Below, piece by piece: positions 63,254 through 64,000 of a stretch of 64,000 bases of DNA. How positions within the stretch are numbered: the stretch's first letter is position 1; each line of letters opens with the position of its first letter. The notes below the pieces were generated by a model that was given only the letters and a program-made list of their open reading frames with translations, did no database searches and was not told where the DNA came from. Made by a program: the position numbers and the translations under genes. The stretch is from Rariglobus hedericola (GTDB lineage Bacteria > Verrucomicrobiota > Verrucomicrobiia > Opitutales > Opitutaceae). The DNA is taken from contig NZ_VMBG01000002.1 in NCBI RefSeq assembly GCF_007559335.1, forward strand, positions 541,001 to 605,000, given 5' to 3'.

Positions 63254-63733
63254 TCAGCCCTGCTTAACCTTGAAGAGCTTCTGACCGTATTCGACCGGCT
63301 GGCCGTTCTCGACGAGGGCTTCAACGATGGTGCCCTTAAGTTCGGCTTGGATCTCGTTCATGATCTTCATGGCTTCGATGATGCAGACGACCGAGTTTTC
63401 GACGATCTTGGTGCCGTTCTCCGCGTAGGGCTTACTCTCTGGGGAGCCAGAACGGTAGAAGGTGCCTACCATTGGGGATTTGATGTAAGAGATACCGGTT
63501 TCGTCGCCAGCGGGGGCTGCGGCGGGAGCGGCGGGGGCTTGAACTGCGGGGGCCGGGGCAACGTTTTCGTTGTAGGAGGCCGGGGCATTGGACGCGTAGC
63601 TGCTGCTAACAACGGGAAGGCCATTGGCGCCACGGCGGATCTTCAGCTTGAAACCCTCTTCCTCGACCGCGAATTCGGTCAGCTCGGAGCGTTTCATGAT
63701 GTCGATGATTTGTTTGATCTGTTTTAGGTCCAA
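63254..63733 (-). CDS. accB: biotin carboxyl carrier protein AccB
   Basis: A 159-residue AccB. The N-terminus ([20 protein letters not shown]) matches the family, a Pro/Ala-rich linker (about 60-80) follows, and the biotinyl domain has the attachment Lys in [12 protein letters not shown] (about 122-132). The start is TTG: an in-frame stop lies 15 bases upstream, and the next ATG (codon 13) would remove conserved residues. A weak AGG precedes the TTG. It carries biotin between AccC and the carboxyltransferase. Confidence 0.95.
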   Translation of the reverse strand: MDLKQIKQIIDIMKRSELTEFAVEEEGFKLKIRRGANGLPVVSSSYASNAPASYNENVAPAPAVQAPAAPAAAPAGDETGISYIKSPMVGTFYRSGSPESKPYAENGTKIVENSVVCIIEAMKIMNEIQAELKGTIVEALVENGQPVEYGQKLFKVKQG

Positions 63734-64000
63734 TTTATGCCTAGGTTAAGTTAGAGGAGAAGGAAGGGACTTCCTTTGTTTAGAGGCTATTTTGAAATGG
63801 ATGGGATTGATTTGTGCAACCTTTGAATTCTGAGGCAAAATCCGACTAATTCGTGTCATTTTCACCTGAAATCTTGGTAATTCCTCGGTAAAGTAAGGAA
63901 TGCCTGATTACATTTCCTCACCGCAAAGATAAGTTTTTTGGACTAAAAGGGGCTAATACGCGTGGTGTTTGTGCTAACGCGATAAAATGAGGCCGGATGT
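63734..64000. other. A+T-rich region upstream of accB
   Basis: 267 bases to the window end, noticeably A+T-richer than the rest. No reading frame of note. It presumably carries the accB promoter: on the reverse strand, TTGCCT at a 17-base spacing from ACAAAT is a weak -35/-10 candidate. Nothing else identified. Confidence 0.6.

Overview
This is a high-G+C bacterial chromosome segment (by eye about 60-65%; not computed) packed with single-copy housekeeping and envelope genes. There are no rRNA or tRNA genes, integrases, transposases or CRISPR arrays. The gene set suggests the PVC group, most likely Verrucomicrobia, family Opitutaceae or a relative: a TPR-ExbB-ExbD-ExbD cluster with a vWA-like partner, a GYF-RDD protein, a YfbK-like vWA protein beside an ECF sigma factor, type 2 ArgC, and a FloA/NfeD cluster. 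This placement is inferred from protein families only.

Layout. 1-6117: two TPR proteins and a TolQ/TolR-type proton-channel cluster. 6173-9244: glyoxalase I, membrane and exported unknowns, and an OGG1-type DNA glycosylase. 9304-13287: reverse-strand group with the circularly permuted ATP-grasp and alpha-E pair. 13482-15964: orphan peptide-binding lipoprotein and GYF-RDD protein. 16053-19022: ECF sigma factor with an anti-sigma/vWA membrane protein. 19014-22975: tesA divergent from ybbA-ybbP. 23029-25570: slyD, polyphosphate glucokinase and a long adenylate-kinase-like protein. 25888-31177: small membrane stress proteins (DUF1328, ElaB/YqjD, YqjE, YqjK-like, DUF3185) around an NtrC-family regulator/kinase pair resembling AlgB-KinB. 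31272-38817: reverse run of RlhA-like U32 protein, UbiB, phasin-like protein, MFS transporter, TatA and an aldose epimerase. 38950-42458: nfeD-nfeD-floA and a partner. 42535-47916: rodZ-like gene, coiled-coil lipoprotein, ftsK. 48021-52162: manA, an AsmA-like protein, grpE, dnaJ, purN. 52173-56289: operon of a membrane-less FtsK paralogue, an LRV/HEAT-like repeat protein and two small related proteins. 56423-60758: argC, creB-like regulator, creD, prmA. 60765-63733: accB-accC followed by asp23 and an amaP-like gene.

Most gene sets are conserved physical neighbourhoods: tesA/ybbAP, nfeD/floA, grpE/dnaJ, accBC with an Asp23 gene, and creB/creD. The creB-creD gap carries an exact match to the CreB operator known from Enterobacteria (TTCAC-N6-TTCAC).

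The least expected structure is a short palindromic element with arms TTTGTAACTTA and TAAGTTACAAA. It occurs four times, always in the same orientation: near 13446, twice near 33915-34014, and inside the creB-like gene at 57895, where it encodes part of an unusually long linker. The other main candidates for new biology are the soluble FtsK/repeat-protein operon, the vWA/anti-sigma fusion, and the adenylate-kinase-like protein with an uncharacterised C-terminal half. No defence system, prophage or biosynthetic cluster was seen.
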